The notes under the pieces are model-generated. The model was not told the DNA's origin, searched no databases, and worked only from the letters and a program-made list of their open reading frames with translations. This document shows, piece by piece, positions 25,555 to 37,510 of a stretch of DNA of 64,000 nucleotides; the stretch's first letter is position 1; every line of letters starts with the position of its first letter. Where the stretch lies: NCBI RefSeq assembly GCF_001524445.2, contig NZ_CP013418.1:2418001-2482000 (forward strand). The letters are read 5' to 3'. A program made the position numbers and the translations under genes. Source of the stretch: Burkholderia savannae (GTDB taxonomy: Bacteria > Pseudomonadota > Gammaproteobacteria > Burkholderiales > Burkholderiaceae).

Positions 25555-26933
25555 ACGAGCCGGCATTGTCCGCGACCCCTGCTGCGGCGCTGCGCCAGCG
25601 CGTGATCTGGACCGAGGGCATGTTCCTGCGTCCGCAGCATTTCCAGCAGCTCGAGCGGCATTGGGAGCGCTACGTCGGCATGCGCTGCCTGCCGCTGCAA
25701 GGCTTCTACTGGGGCTTCGACGATTTGCAGCTCGACCGCGAGCTGCTCGCGCTCGGCAAGGTCGCGTTGCACGCCGCGTCCGGCGTGATGCGCGACGGCA
25801 CGCCGTTCGATCTCGCGCATCCCGACGATCGGCCCGAGCCGCTCGACGTGCCCGCCGACGCGAAGGATCAGCTCGTCGTGCTCGCGCTGCCGCTGTGGCG
25901 CGGCGGCGCGCAGGAGGTGTCGTTCGGCGCGGATGCCGACGGCAACGGCGACGCGGGCTTCGCGCGCTACGTCGTGCGCGAATACGAAGTCGCCGACGCG
26001 AACGAGGTCGCGCTCGGCCCGGCGCTCTTGCAGACCGGGCGCCTGAACGTGCGCCTGATGCTCGAATCGGAGCTGACGGGCGATTGGGAAGCGCTCGGCG
26101 TCGCGCGCGTCGTCGAGCGGCGCACCGACGGGCGCCTCGTCGTCGACGACGGCTACATTGCGCCGCGGCTCGTCGCGCAGCGCGATCCGGTGCTGCTGCG
26201 CCACACGCGCGAACTGCACGGGCTGCTGACGCAGCGCAGCGAGGCGCTCGCCGAGCGCCTGTCGGAGCCGGGGCGCGGCGGCGTGTCCGAAGTGGCCGAC
26301 TTCCTGCTGCTGCAGCTCGTCAACCGCTATCTGGCGCTCACGTGGCACGCGCAGCAGGACGTCGCCGCGCATCCGGAGACGCTGTTCTGCGACTGGCTGA
26401 AGCTCGCGTGCGATCTGAGCACGTTCACCGCGGCGGGCCGGCGGCCGCAGACGCTCGCGATCTATCGGCACGACGATCTGCGCACGAGCTTCGGCGAGCT
26501 GATGGCCGAGCTGCGGCGCTCGCTGTCGACGGTGCTCGAGCAGAACGCGATCCAGATCGAGCTGCGCGACGCGGGCAACGGGATGAAGATCGCGACGATC
26601 GCCGATCCGGCGCTGCGCGACACCGCGGGCTTCGTGCTCGCGGTGCGCGCCGACGTGCCGGCCGACAGCCTGCGCGCGCGCTTCCCGGCGCAGGCGAAGC
26701 TCGGGCCCGTCGAGCGGATTCGCGATCTCGTGCAATTGCAGCTGCCGGGCATCGCGATGCGGCAATTGCCGGTCGCGCCCCGGCAGATTCCGTATCACGC
26801 GGGCCACACGTATTTCGAGATCGACAAGGGCGGCGAGATGTGGAAGCAGCTCGAACGCTCCGGCGGCCTCGCATTTCATTTCGCCGGCGAATTTCCGGGA
26901 CTCTCGATGGAGTTCTGGGCGATTCGCGGGTGA
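25551..26933 (+). CDS. tssK: T6SS baseplate protein TssK
   Basis: A 460-residue baseplate component that trimerises and links the phage-like baseplate to the TssL/TssM membrane complex. The family opening VIWTEGMFLRPQHFQQLERHWE is exact in character, followed by the shoulder domain, the helical neck (VSEVADFLLLQLVNRYLALTWH) and the C-terminal head (LPGIAMRQLPVAPRQIPYHAGHTYFEID; FHFAGEFPGLSMEFWAIR). It starts within the tssJ stop (ATGA) and precedes tssL by 15 bases. Confidence 0.95.
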   Translation: MNEPALSATPAAALRQRVIWTEGMFLRPQHFQQLERHWERYVGMRCLPLQGFYWGFDDLQLDRELLALGKVALHAASGVMRDGTPFDLAHPDDRPEPLDVPADAKDQLVVLALPLWRGGAQEVSFGADADGNGDAGFARYVVREYEVADANEVALGPALLQTGRLNVRLMLESELTGDWEALGVARVVERRTDGRLVVDDGYIAPRLVAQRDPVLLRHTRELHGLLTQRSEALAERLSEPGRGGVSEVADFLLLQLVNRYLALTWHAQQDVAAHPETLFCDWLKLACDLSTFTAAGRRPQTLAIYRHDDLRTSFGELMAELRRSLSTVLEQNAIQIELRDAGNGMKIATIADPALRDTAGFVLAVRADVPADSLRARFPAQAKLGPVERIRDLVQLQLPGIAMRQLPVAPRQIPYHAGHTYFEIDKGGEMWKQLERSGGLAFHFAGEFPGLSMEFWAIRG

Positions 26934-26948
26934 GGGCGGGATGGCGCG

Positions 26949-28262
26949 ATGAACTCTTCTTCCGATTCGTTCTCGGCCGGCACGGGCGGGTTCGTGCCGC
27001 CGAACCCCGGCGGCGTGCATCCGGGCGCCGCGTCGGCGGCCGCGGGCGCGGCGCAGCCGAGGCCGGGCCGCTGGGCGGCGAGCGGCACGAATCCGCTCGT
27101 CGCGGCGGCGAATCCGCTGCTCAACCTCGTGCCGCAGATCCGCTCGACGGTTCATCATCCGAATCCCGCGTGGCTGCGCGAGCATCTCGTCGTCGAGATC
27201 CGGCAGTTCGAGGAGCGCGCGCAGCAGGCGGGCGTCGCGTCCGAGGCGATCATCGGTGCGCGCTACTGCCTGTGCACCGCGCTCGACGAGGCGGCCGCGC
27301 TGACGCCGTGGGGCGGCAGCGTGTGGTCGTCGCACAGTCTGCTCGTGTCGTTCCATAACGAGACGTGGGGCGGCGAGAAGTTCTTCCATCTGCTCGAACG
27401 GCTGTCGCAGCAGCCGCGTCAGCATCTGGATCTGCTCGAGCTGCTCTACTTCTGTCTCGCGCTCGGCTTCGAGGGGCGCTATCGCGTGCTCGACAACGGT
27501 CGCGCGCAGCTCGACTCCGTGCGCCGCCAGCTCGCGCAGACGATCCGCTCGGTGCGCGGCGAATTCGAGCCGGCGCTGTCGCCGCACTGGCGCGACGTCG
27601 TCACGCGCGAAGTCACGCGGCGCTTCGCTGTGCCGCTGTGGGTGTGCGCGGCGCTCGCGCTGCTCGCGGGCTTCGCGGTGTTCGCGGGCCTGCGCATCGC
27701 GCTCGCCGGGCATTCGGATCGGCTGTTCGCGTCGATCGATGCGCTGCACGTGCCGAAGCTGCAGCCGGCGCAGCCCGCGGCGCGTCCGGCGCCCGCGCCG
27801 CGCGTCGCGAAGTTCCTCGAGCCGGAGATCGTCGCGGGCCTCGTGACCGTGCGCGACGAGGCCGATCGCAGCGTGATCGTGCTGCGCGGCGACGGCCTGT
27901 TCCAATCGGGCTCGACGTCGGTGATCGATCGCTACGCGCCGGTGCTGATGCGCGTGGCCGACGCGCTGAACAAGGTGCCGGGCAGCGTGCGCGTGAGCGG
28001 CTACACCGACGACACGCCCGTGCACACCGCGCGCTTCGCGTCGAACTGGGACCTGTCGCGCGAGCGCGCGGAGGCGGTCCGCAGCCTGATCGCCGCGCGC
28101 CTGGATCGCGCGGAGCGGATCACGGCCGAAGGGCGCGGCACGCTCGATCCCGTCGCGCCGAACGATTCGCCCGCGAACCGCGCGCGCAACCGGCGCGTCG
28201 AGATCACGCTGATGCTCGCGCCCGGCAGCGACGCGGCGCGCGCAACGAAGGAGACGCCCTGA
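26949..28262 (+). CDS. tssL: T6SS inner-membrane protein TssL with OmpA-like peptidoglycan-binding domain
   Basis: A 437-residue evolved TssL. A disordered Gly/Pro/Ala N-terminus (1-45) precedes the cytosolic DotU/IcmH domain (about 50-215: NPLLNLVPQIRSTVHHPN, ARYCLCTALDEAAALTPWG, WSSHSLLVSFHNETWGGEKFF). One transmembrane helix lies at about 218-240 (PLWVCAALALLAGFAVFAGL), with a periplasmic OmpA/MotB domain at about 295-425 (FQSGSTSVIDRY, VSGYTDDTP, LSRERAEAVRSLI, NRARNRRVEI). The fused domain lets TssL grip the cell wall itself. It is two bases from tssM. Confidence 0.95.
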   Translation: MNSSSDSFSAGTGGFVPPNPGGVHPGAASAAAGAAQPRPGRWAASGTNPLVAAANPLLNLVPQIRSTVHHPNPAWLREHLVVEIRQFEERAQQAGVASEAIIGARYCLCTALDEAAALTPWGGSVWSSHSLLVSFHNETWGGEKFFHLLERLSQQPRQHLDLLELLYFCLALGFEGRYRVLDNGRAQLDSVRRQLAQTIRSVRGEFEPALSPHWRDVVTREVTRRFAVPLWVCAALALLAGFAVFAGLRIALAGHSDRLFASIDALHVPKLQPAQPAARPAPAPRVAKFLEPEIVAGLVTVRDEADRSVIVLRGDGLFQSGSTSVIDRYAPVLMRVADALNKVPGSVRVSGYTDDTPVHTARFASNWDLSRERAEAVRSLIAARLDRAERITAEGRGTLDPVAPNDSPANRARNRRVEITLMLAPGSDAARATKETP

Positions 28263-28264
28263 GC

Positions 28265-31200
28265 ATGAGCCACGCTGTCGCACGCATCGTTCGCCCGCTG
28301 CCTTCGCGGGAAATCTGGACGTTCGCCGGCCTCGTCGTGCTGGCGTGCTTCATCTGGCTCGCGGGGCCGCTCGTCGCGTTCGCCGATGTCCGCCCGTTCG
28401 AGAGCGGCTGGGTGCGCGCCGTCACGATCGCGGTGCTGTTCGTCGCGTGGGGCGCGCGGATTGCGTGGCGCAACTGGCGCGCGGGTCAACTGAACGCGCA
28501 GCTGCTGAACCAGTTGCGCGAGGCGGCGTCGCGGCCCGCCGCGGCGGGCGATCCGGCGCGGGCCCAACTCGAGGAACTGCGCAGCCGTTTCGACGAGGCC
28601 GCGACGCTCCTGAAGAAAGTCCGCTTCGACACCGCGGACGCCGCGCGCAAGGGCATGCCGCAGTGGCTCGAGCGGATGTCGCGCCAGTATCTGTATCAAT
28701 TGCCTTGGTACGTGTTCATCGGCGCGCCGGGCTCGGGCAAGACGACGGCGCTCGTCAATTCGGGGCTCAGCTTTCCGCTCGCCGAGCAGTTCGGGCGCGC
28801 GGCGATTCGCGGCGTCGGCGGCACGCGGCATTGCGACTGGTGGTTCACGAACGACGCGGTGTTGATCGACACCGCCGGCCGTTACACGACGCACGAGAGC
28901 AACCGTGCGCTCGACGAGGCCGAATGGAAGGGCTTCGTCGATCTGCTGAAGAAGTACCGCGCGCGCCAGCCGCTGAACGGCGCGATGCTGACGATCAGCG
29001 TCGCGGATCTGCTCGGCGCGTCGGAGGCGGAGCGCACGCAGCACGCGATGGTGCTGCGCAAGCGCCTGCTCGAGCTGCGCGCGCAGCTCGGCATCCGCTT
29101 TCCGGTGTATCTGCTCGTGACGAAAGCGGATCTGCTCGCCGGCTTCGCCGAATATTTCGGCGGCTTCGGCCGCGCCGAATGCGCGCAGGTGTGGGGCTTC
29201 ACGTTCCCGCTCGCCGAGAGCGAAGCGCCGGGCTTCGATCTGCGCGCGGCGTTCGATCGCGAATACCGGCTGCTGCACAAGCGCCTGAACGACGGGCTGC
29301 CCGAGCTGCTCGCGTCGCAGACCGACGCGCGCCAGCGCGAGATGACGTATCTGTTGCCGCAGCAGATCGCCGATCTGCAGGACATGCTCGGCCAGTTCGT
29401 CGCCGAGGTGTTCTCCGTGTCGAGCTTCGAGCCGATGCCGATGCTGCGCGGCGTCTATCTGACGAGCGGCACGCAGGAAGGCACCGCGTTCGACCGCGTG
29501 ATGAGCGGGATCAAGCGCTTCCTGAAGATCGAGGGCGTGCCGCCCGCCGCGCAGGCGGGCTCGAGCGGGCGCAGCTTCTTTCTGAGGTCGCTGCTGCAGG
29601 ACCACATCTTTCGCGAGGCCGCGCTTGCCGGCAGCAACCTGCGCTGGCATCAGCGGCGACGCGTGCTGCAGATCGTCGGCTATGCGGCGATCGTGCTGCT
29701 GTGCGCGGCGGTGCTGTTCGGGTGGCTGCGCAGCTATTCGCGCAATCGCGACTATCTCGACCAGGTCGCCGCGCGCGTGCCCGCGGTCGACGCGCAGATC
29801 GGCCGCGCGAAGTTCACGGGCGCGGCCGATATCGTCCAGCTGCTGCCGGTGCTCGACGAGCTGAGCGGCCTGCCGAACGCGGGCGGCGTCGACTTGCGGC
29901 ATCCGCCGCTCGCGTATCGCTGGGGCCTTTTTCAGGGCGAGAAGATCGAGGAGGCGAGCGACGCCGTCTACCGGCGCGCGCTCGACGACGTGCTGCTGCC
30001 GATCGCCGCGAGCCGGATGGAGGCGGCGCTGCGCGACGCGCAGCCGGACGAGATCGAATACGCGTACGCGGCGCTGAAGGCGTATCTGATGCTCTACGAC
30101 AGCGCGCATTACGATCCCGCGTTCGTGCAGGCCGTCGTCGATCTCGAAATGGAGCGCTCGCTGCCCGCCGATTTCTCGTCCGCGCAACGCAGCGCGCTGC
30201 GCGCGCATCTCGACGCGCTGTTCGGCGATCGCGTCGCGGTGTCGCCGTTTCCGATGAACGAGCGGCTCGTGGCCGATGTCCGCGAGCGGCTGCGGCAAGC
30301 GCCGTTCTCGCAGCGGCTGTACCGGCAGCTCGCGCGCACGCTGCGGCCGAGCACCGCGTCGTACGACTTCAGCGTCGCGCGCGCAGTCGGGCCGGACGCG
30401 TCGCTTGTCTATCGGCGGCAGAGCGGCAAGAGCCTCGCCGACGGCGTGCCGGGCTTCTACACGCGCAACGGCTACCGGAACGTGTTCGCGCCGCGCCTGC
30501 CCGGCGCGATCGATGCGTACGGGCGCGAGGAGGTGTGGGTGCTGAACCTCGGCGCATCCGAGATTCCGAATCCGACCGACGCCGCCGCGTGGGCGCGCGA
30601 CATCCGCCAGCTCTATCTGAACGACTACATCAAGACCTGGGACGACTATCTGGCCGACATCCGCCTGCAGCGCACGGTGACGCTCACGCAGAGCATCCAG
30701 GTGGCGCGCACGCTCTCGTCGGCTGATTCGCCGCTCACGCGGCTGATGGTGGCGCTCGCGCGCGACACGCCGCTCGGCGATGCGCCGGGCGGCGCGCGCA
30801 ACCTCGCGTCGCGCGCGCAGGACAAGGTCGACGAGGCGCGCAGCTCGCTCGCGCAGATCTTCGCGGGCCAGCCGGGCGCGGACGCGGGCGCGGCGGCCGC
30901 GGCGCCCGCGAGCCCCGAGCAGGTCGTCGACAGCCACTTCGCGGGGCTGCGCACGTTCGCGCCGGGCAGCGGCGATCAGGCGGCGTCGTTCGACGCGGTG
31001 CTGAAGGCGATCGACGCGCTGTACACGTACCTGAGCGCGACCGACGACGCGCTGCGCAGCGGCGCGACGCCGCCGCCGTCGGATGCGCCCGCGCGGCTGC
31101 GCGCGCAGGCGGGCCGGCTGCCGACGCCGTTTCGCGAGGTGCTCGACGATTTGTCGAACGTCGCGAACGGCAGCGTCGCGAGCGTCGAGCAGCGCAACGT

Positions 31201-31875
31201 CGCGCAGCGCGCGGGCGCGAACGTCGGCGACTTCTGCCGGCAGGCGATCGCCGGGCGCTATCCGTTCGCGCGCGGCGCGGCGCGCGACGTCGCGCCGTCC
31301 GATTTCGCGCAGCTGTTCGCGGCGGGCGGCCTGATGGACGACTTCTTCCAGAAGAACCTGCAATCGCTCGTCGACACGGCCGCGCATCCGTGGCGCTTCA
31401 ACAACCGCAACGCCGACGCGGACCCGTCGGCGGCCGCGATGCTCGGCGCGTTCGAGAAAGCTGCGGTGATCCGCGACGTCTACTTCGGAGGCGGCGCGCG
31501 GACCGCGCAGATCAAGGTCGAGATCGTGCCGCTCGAAATGGACCCGTCGATTTCGGAGATGGTGCTCGATATCGACGGCCAGATCGTCCGCTACGCGCAC
31601 GGCCCGCAGGTGCCGACCGCGGTGCAGTGGCCCGGCACGCGCGGCAGCAATCAGGTGCGGCTGCAGGTGACCGAGCAGTCGGGCGCGGCGGGCGGCTTCA
31701 CGACCGAGGGGCCATGGGCGCTGCATCGGCTGTTCGATCGCGCGGGCGTGTCGGGCGGGCGGGCGCCCGAGCAGATGGTCGCGAGATTTTCGGTCGACGG
31801 CAAGCCGATCGTGCTGCAGGTGACGGCGAGCAGCGTCCGCAATCCATTCCGGTTGCCGCAGATGGAGTCCTTTAC

Positions 31876-31894
<19 letters not shown>
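28265..31894 (+). CDS. tssM: T6SS membrane-complex protein TssM (IcmF)
   Basis: A 1209-residue inner-membrane protein spanning the periplasm to TssJ. Two hydrophobic helices lie near the N-terminus (FAGLVVLACFIWLAGPLVAF; AVTIAVLFVAWGARIAW). A cytosolic P-loop domain has Walker A GAPGSGKT at 153-160, GRYTTHESNRAL and DLLGAS. A third transmembrane helix at about 470-490 (ILQ...AIVLLCAAVLFGW) leads to the long periplasmic region with IcmF-related and VasK/DUF2233-type C-terminal domains. The Walker A motif is intact, as in ATP-hydrolysing TssM proteins. ATG 28265 is two bases after tssL; longer in-frame upstream sequence overlaps tssL in another frame and was discarded. Confidence 0.95.
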
Positions 31895-33092
<1,198 letters not shown>

Positions 33093-35714
33093 ATGACGGA
33101 TGCATTTTCGAGAGACAACGAGCAGGAAACCGTGACGCGCAGCGCGGCCGCCGAATTCGCGGTGCGCCCGCTGCCGCTCGGCCATCGTCTCGGCGAATTG
33201 CAGCTGGACGAAGTGCTCGGCGTCGGCGGCTTCGGCATCGTCTATCGCGCGTTCGACCGCACGCTGCGGCGCGCGGTCGCGATCAAGGAATACATGCCGT
33301 CGATGCTCGCGACGCGCGGCGGCGACTACACGGTGTCGCTGCGCTCCGAGCGCTTCGCGCAGGCGTTCGACGCGGGCCGCAGCGCGTTCCTCAACGAGGC
33401 GCGGCTGCTTGCGCAGTTCGATCATCCGGGGCTCGTCAAGGTTCTGCATTTCTGGGAGAGCCACGGCACCGCGTACATGGTGATGCCGTTCTACGAAGGG
33501 CGCACGCTCAAGCAACTGCTCGACGGCGGCGCGCAGATGGGCGAGACGCAACTGCGCAACATCGTCGCCGCGCTGCTCGGCGCGCTCGACACGCTGCATC
33601 GCGCGCAGTGCTTTCATCGCGACATCGCGCTCGACAACATCCTGATCCGCCCCGACGGCAATCCGATCCTGCTCGACTTCGGCGCGGCGCGCAAACGGAT
33701 CGGCGATCTCGTCGACGACAGCGCGATGATGATCAAGCCGGGCTACGCGCCGATCGAGCAATACACCGACGACCCGGCGTTCGGCCAGGGGCCGTGGACC
33801 GATCTGTACGCGCTCGGCGCGGTGATGCACGCGATGGTTGCGGGCGAACTGCCGCCCGCGGCGGTCGTGCGCAGCATCAAGGACACCTACCGGCCGCTCG
33901 CGGCGCGCGAGCTGACGGCGCGCGAGCCTTACAGCCCGGCGTTTCTCGCGGCGATCGACCATGCGCTGCAACTGAAGATCGCCGACCGGCCGGAGTCGGT
34001 CGCGGAATTCGCGGCGGAGCTCGGGCTGCGCGAATTCGATCGGCCGCCTTATGTGTCGCCGATGCCGGCGACGCCGACGCAAGCGCAGCCGCGCGAGCCC
34101 GAGGGCGATCGGGACGCGGGCGCGGCGCGTTCCGGCGCGGAGCAGGCGGCGGCGTCCGGTTCGTCCGGCGCGGGGCGAAGCGACAACGCGGATGCGGCGG
34201 CGACGGCGGCGTGGCCCGACGGCGAGCGCGCGCGACAGTCGAGCCCGCATCGGCAGGCAGACGCCGGTTCGGCCGCCGCCGCGCAGGGCGGCGTCGAGCC
34301 GGGCGCGTCGGCGGCCGAGCCGCAGCATCGGCAGGCCGATGACGAACGGGCGACGTCGGCGCGTTCCGGCGCGGAACAAGCGCAATTGCAATCGTATCGA
34401 CAAGCGGGCGAGCGCGGCGCGGCGGCCGCGAAACCGGATGAGGCGGCGGCCGCGCCGCCGCCGCCGCGACGTCCGACGGACGATCGCGATGCCGTGCGCT
34501 CGCAGTCCGGCGTCGAGCGCGCGGCGCCGCAGCCGCCGCCGCGCGGGCATGCGAGCGAGCAGGATTCGCTGCCGGCGCGGCCGGTCGCGGGCGACGCGTC
34601 GCGGCAGTCCGCATCGGCGTCGAGCGACGGCATGCCGCCGTCCGGGGCCGACGGGCGGCGCACATCCGAAATGCCGCTTGCGCGCGACGCGACCGGGGCG
34701 CGCGAGAACGCGGGGGCGGGCGCGATGCCGGCGGCCGGAACGGGGCATGCGGCAGGCGCTTCGAGGGCGGCCGCATCGCCCTCCGGCGCATCCGCTTTCG
34801 CCGCATCTGCGTCGGGTGCGTTTGCGTCTGCCGCATCCACGCCGGGCACATCCGCTGCGGCGCGCCCGGCCGCGCTGCGCGGCGACGTGCGCAACCGGCT
34901 GCGCGACCGGAGGACGATTGCCTACGCGGGCGGCGCGCTCGCGGCGGTGCTGGCGATCGGCATCGGCGTTGCGTCTCTGCTGAAGCCGTCCGGCCCCGCC
35001 GAGACCGCCGCGACGAACGTGAGCGGGCCCCCGTCTCCGGCCGCGACGAATGCGAGCGCGCCGCCGCCACCGGCCGCGACGACGGCAGCGACGGCAACGC
35101 CCGCGCCCGGCGACACGCCCGCATCAGCGTCCGTGCTCGCGCAGCGCGAGCCGCCGCCTGCGCTGGCACCGCCGCCCGCAGCCGCACTCGCCGACACGAC
35201 CGCGCCCACGCCCGCGCCCGCTCCGACGGTCGCGACGACGGTCACGAGCGAGGCCGCGCTTCAGCCTTCGCAGACGACCTCGCCAGGCGCGCAGCCCGCG
35301 TCGCCGCAGATCGCGAAGAACGACGCCGGCGGCGCGCCCGCGCAGCACGCGCCTGCCGCGAACCTCGCGCCGAAAGGCAGCCTCGATGCGACGGAGACGG
35401 TGATCGCGAATTCGCCGGCGAGCGGCGTCGCGCCGCCCCCGGCGACGTCCGTCGCCGCGGAGGCCGCCGCCGCGGCCGATCAGCGCCCGCCGGATATGCA
35501 GGAGACGATCCCCGTGCGATTCCACGTGCGCCCGTGGGGCGACGTCTACGTGAGTGGCGTGAGGCGCGGCGCGAGCCCGCCGCTGCGCGCGCTGTCGCTC
35601 GCGCCGGGCGTCTATCAGATCGAGATCCGCAACGGCACGCTGCCGCCGCTGCGGCGCACGGTGAAGATCGATCCGGGCAGCAAACCGATCAACATCGACT
35701 ATGCGTTCGAATGA
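33093..35714 (+). CDS. ppkA: T6SS Ser/Thr protein kinase, PpkA-like, with PEGA-type C-terminus
   Basis: An 873-residue inner-membrane kinase. The cytosolic kinase domain (about 30-315) is complete: glycine loop GVGGFGIVY, Lys65 in VAIKEY, HRDIALDN with Asp177, DFGAARK with Asp195 and an APE-like APIEQY. A very long Ala/Pro/Ser/Gly-rich linker (about 330-600) precedes one transmembrane helix (about 608-630, GALAAVLAIGIGVASLL). A second low-complexity periplasmic stretch leads to a PEGA-like beta domain (about 808-873: VRFHVRPWGDVYVSGVRRG, LSLAPGVYQIEIRNG). In Pseudomonas, PpkA phosphorylates Fha1 to switch on secretion; TagH is the expected substrate here. No PppA phosphatase gene is in the cluster. 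Start ATG 33093 follows GAGAGG. Confidence 0.88.
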   Translation: MTDAFSRDNEQETVTRSAAAEFAVRPLPLGHRLGELQLDEVLGVGGFGIVYRAFDRTLRRAVAIKEYMPSMLATRGGDYTVSLRSERFAQAFDAGRSAFLNEARLLAQFDHPGLVKVLHFWESHGTAYMVMPFYEGRTLKQLLDGGAQMGETQLRNIVAALLGALDTLHRAQCFHRDIALDNILIRPDGNPILLDFGAARKRIGDLVDDSAMMIKPGYAPIEQYTDDPAFGQGPWTDLYALGAVMHAMVAGELPPAAVVRSIKDTYRPLAARELTAREPYSPAFLAAIDHALQLKIADRPESVAEFAAELGLREFDRPPYVSPMPATPTQAQPREPEGDRDAGAARSGAEQAAASGSSGAGRSDNADAAATAAWPDGERARQSSPHRQADAGSAAAAQGGVEPGASAAEPQHRQADDERATSARSGAEQAQLQSYRQAGERGAAAAKPDEAAAAPPPPRRPTDDRDAVRSQSGVERAAPQPPPRGHASEQDSLPARPVAGDASRQSASASSDGMPPSGADGRRTSEMPLARDATGARENAGAGAMPAAGTGHAAGASRAAASPSGASAFAASASGAFASAASTPGTSAAARPAALRGDVRNRLRDRRTIAYAGGALAAVLAIGIGVASLLKPSGPAETAATNVSGPPSPAATNASAPPPPAATTAATATPAPGDTPASASVLAQREPPPALAPPPAAALADTTAPTPAPAPTVATTVTSEAALQPSQTTSPGAQPASPQIAKNDAGGAPAQHAPAANLAPKGSLDATETVIANSPASGVAPPPATSVAAEAAAAADQRPPDMQETIPVRFHVRPWGDVYVSGVRRGASPPLRALSLAPGVYQIEIRNGTLPPLRRTVKIDPGSKPINIDYAFE

Positions 35715-35766
35715 CGTCGACATGGCGGCGCGCGTCGCCGGCGCCGGTTCAACCACGGGAAGGCCC

Positions 35767-36852
35767 ATGCGGAGTTCAGACCTGATCGAATCGTTGCTCG
35801 CCGGCGTCGCGCCCGATGCGCCGTGCGGCGCGAATCTCGAATACGAGCAGGATTTCCTGCGGCTGCAGGAGAGCGCGACGCCGCGCCCCGAGCAGCAGTA
35901 CGGCGACACCGTGATCCCGGCCGAGGCGCCGGACTGGGGCGCGGTCGAGCGTCTCGCGCTCGAGCTGTCGGCGCGCACGAAGGATCTGCGCGTCGCCGCG
36001 CATCTCGCGCGCAGCTGGACCGAGCTGCGCGGCATTCCCGGCTACGCGGACGGCCTCGCGTTCGTCGCGGGCATGCTCGAACGATGGTGGGACGACGTGC
36101 ATCCGCGTCTCGACGCCGATGGCGATCGCGATCCGACGCTGCGGATGAACGCGCTCGCCGAAGTCGCGGGCGCGCACGATTGCGCGCGCGCCGCGCGCCG
36201 GCAGGCGCTGTTCGACGGCGGGCCGAGCGTGCGCGACGCGGAGCGCGTGTTCGACGCCCGCGACGCCCACGACAGCGGCGCGGAGCACCCCTATCCGGGC
36301 GGACGCGAGCGCTTGATCGCCGATTTGACGCGCGCGCGCGACGGCGCGGAGCCGACGCTCCGCGCGGCGTTCGACGCGCTCGACGCGCTCGATGCGATTC
36401 GCGCGCACGCCGTGTCGCGGCTCGGCGGCGAATGGGCGCCCGACGCGAGCGACTTCGAGAAGGCGTTGCGCCGGATCGTGCGCGACGCGCTGCCGCCGCC
36501 CGCCGCGCCGCGGGCGGACGATGCGGCGGGCGCGTCGGCGGCGGCGGGGGGCGCGGGGGGGGCGGCCATCGCGGCAAACGGCGGCGCGGCGGCGGCCGGC
36601 GCATCGGCCGCGGCCGCCGCCGCGCACGGTCGCGCCTGGCGCGACGCCGAAGTGACGAGCCGCGACGACGTGCAGCTCGGCCTCGAAAAGATGTGCCGCT
36701 ATTTCGAGCTGCACGAGCCGAGCCACCCGGCGCCGATCCTGCTGCGCCGCGCGCAGCGGCTGCTGTCGCTCGACTTCTACGAAATCATCCGGGATCTCGC
36801 TCCGGAGAGCCTGCCGAAGCTCGACTTGCTGAGCGGACAGCGCAGCGAATGA
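35767..36852 (+). CDS. tssA: T6SS assembly protein TssA (ImpA-domain)
   Basis: A 361-residue TssA that primes baseplate and sheath assembly. The N-terminal ImpA domain is clear (LLAGVAPDAPCGANLEYEQDFL, DWGAVERLALELSARTKDLRVAAHLARSW, GYADGLAFVAGMLERWWDDVHP). A Gly/Ala-rich linker (about 245-290) leads to the C-terminal helical domain (VTSRDDVQLGLEKMCRYFELHEPSHPAPILLRRAQRLL, FYEIIRDLAPESL). I selected ATG 35767 (GGGAAGG upstream), not an in-frame ATG that overlaps the kinase end. tssB follows after 64 bases. Confidence 0.92.
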   Translation: MRSSDLIESLLAGVAPDAPCGANLEYEQDFLRLQESATPRPEQQYGDTVIPAEAPDWGAVERLALELSARTKDLRVAAHLARSWTELRGIPGYADGLAFVAGMLERWWDDVHPRLDADGDRDPTLRMNALAEVAGAHDCARAARRQALFDGGPSVRDAERVFDARDAHDSGAEHPYPGGRERLIADLTRARDGAEPTLRAAFDALDALDAIRAHAVSRLGGEWAPDASDFEKALRRIVRDALPPPAAPRADDAAGASAAAGGAGGAAIAANGGAAAAGASAAAAAAHGRAWRDAEVTSRDDVQLGLEKMCRYFELHEPSHPAPILLRRAQRLLSLDFYEIIRDLAPESLPKLDLLSGQRSE

Positions 36853-36916
36853 TGCGGGGCGCCGCCGGGGACGGCGGCGGACATGATCGACGCAACCTGA
36901 TGCGAAGGAGCAGACG

Positions 36917-37510
36917 ATGACGAGCAAGTACAAGGCCTCGGCCAGCGGACAGAAATTCATTGCGCGCAACCGCGCGCCTCGCGTGCAGATCGAGTACGAC
37001 GTCGAAACCTACGGCGCCGAGCGCAAGGTTCAGCTGCCGTTCGTGATGGGCGTGATCGCCGATCTCGCGGGCAAGCGGGCCGAGCCGCTGCCGGATCTGC
37101 CGGAGCGCAAGTTCCTCGAGGTCGACGTCGACAACTTCGACGAGCGGATGAAATCGATCGCGCCGCGCGTCGCGTTCCAGGTGCCGAACACGCTGTCGGG
37201 CGACGGGATGATGAGCGTCGACATGACGTTCGAGAGCATCGACGACTTCTCGCCCGCCGCGATCGCGCGCAACGTCGACGCGCTCAGGCGCCTGCTCGAA
37301 GCGCGCACCGAGCTGTCGAACCTGCTGTCGTACATGGACGGCAAGCACGGCGCCGAGCAACTGATCGAGAATGCGATCAACGATCCGGAACTGCTGAAGT
37401 CGCTCGTGCGTCAGCCGCTCGCGGCGAGCGCCGCCGGCGGCGCGCAGGCGGTGACGGACGCCGCGAACGCCGCGAACGCCGCAGACGATTCGGAGATTCG
37501 CCATGAATGA
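36917..37510 (+). CDS. tssB: T6SS contractile sheath small subunit TssB
   Basis: A 197-residue VipA homologue: APRVQIEYDVETYGAERKVQLPFVMGVIADLAG, then FLEVDVDNFDERMKSIAPR and LRRLLEARTELSNLLSYMDGK. The tail after about residue 170 is Ala/Asn-rich. With TssC it forms the contractile sheath around the Hcp tube. A strong AAGGAG site precedes ATG 36917. Its last eight bases overlap tssC. Confidence 0.95.
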   Translation: MTSKYKASASGQKFIARNRAPRVQIEYDVETYGAERKVQLPFVMGVIADLAGKRAEPLPDLPERKFLEVDVDNFDERMKSIAPRVAFQVPNTLSGDGMMSVDMTFESIDDFSPAAIARNVDALRRLLEARTELSNLLSYMDGKHGAEQLIENAINDPELLKSLVRQPLAASAAGGAQAVTDAANAANAADDSEIRHE

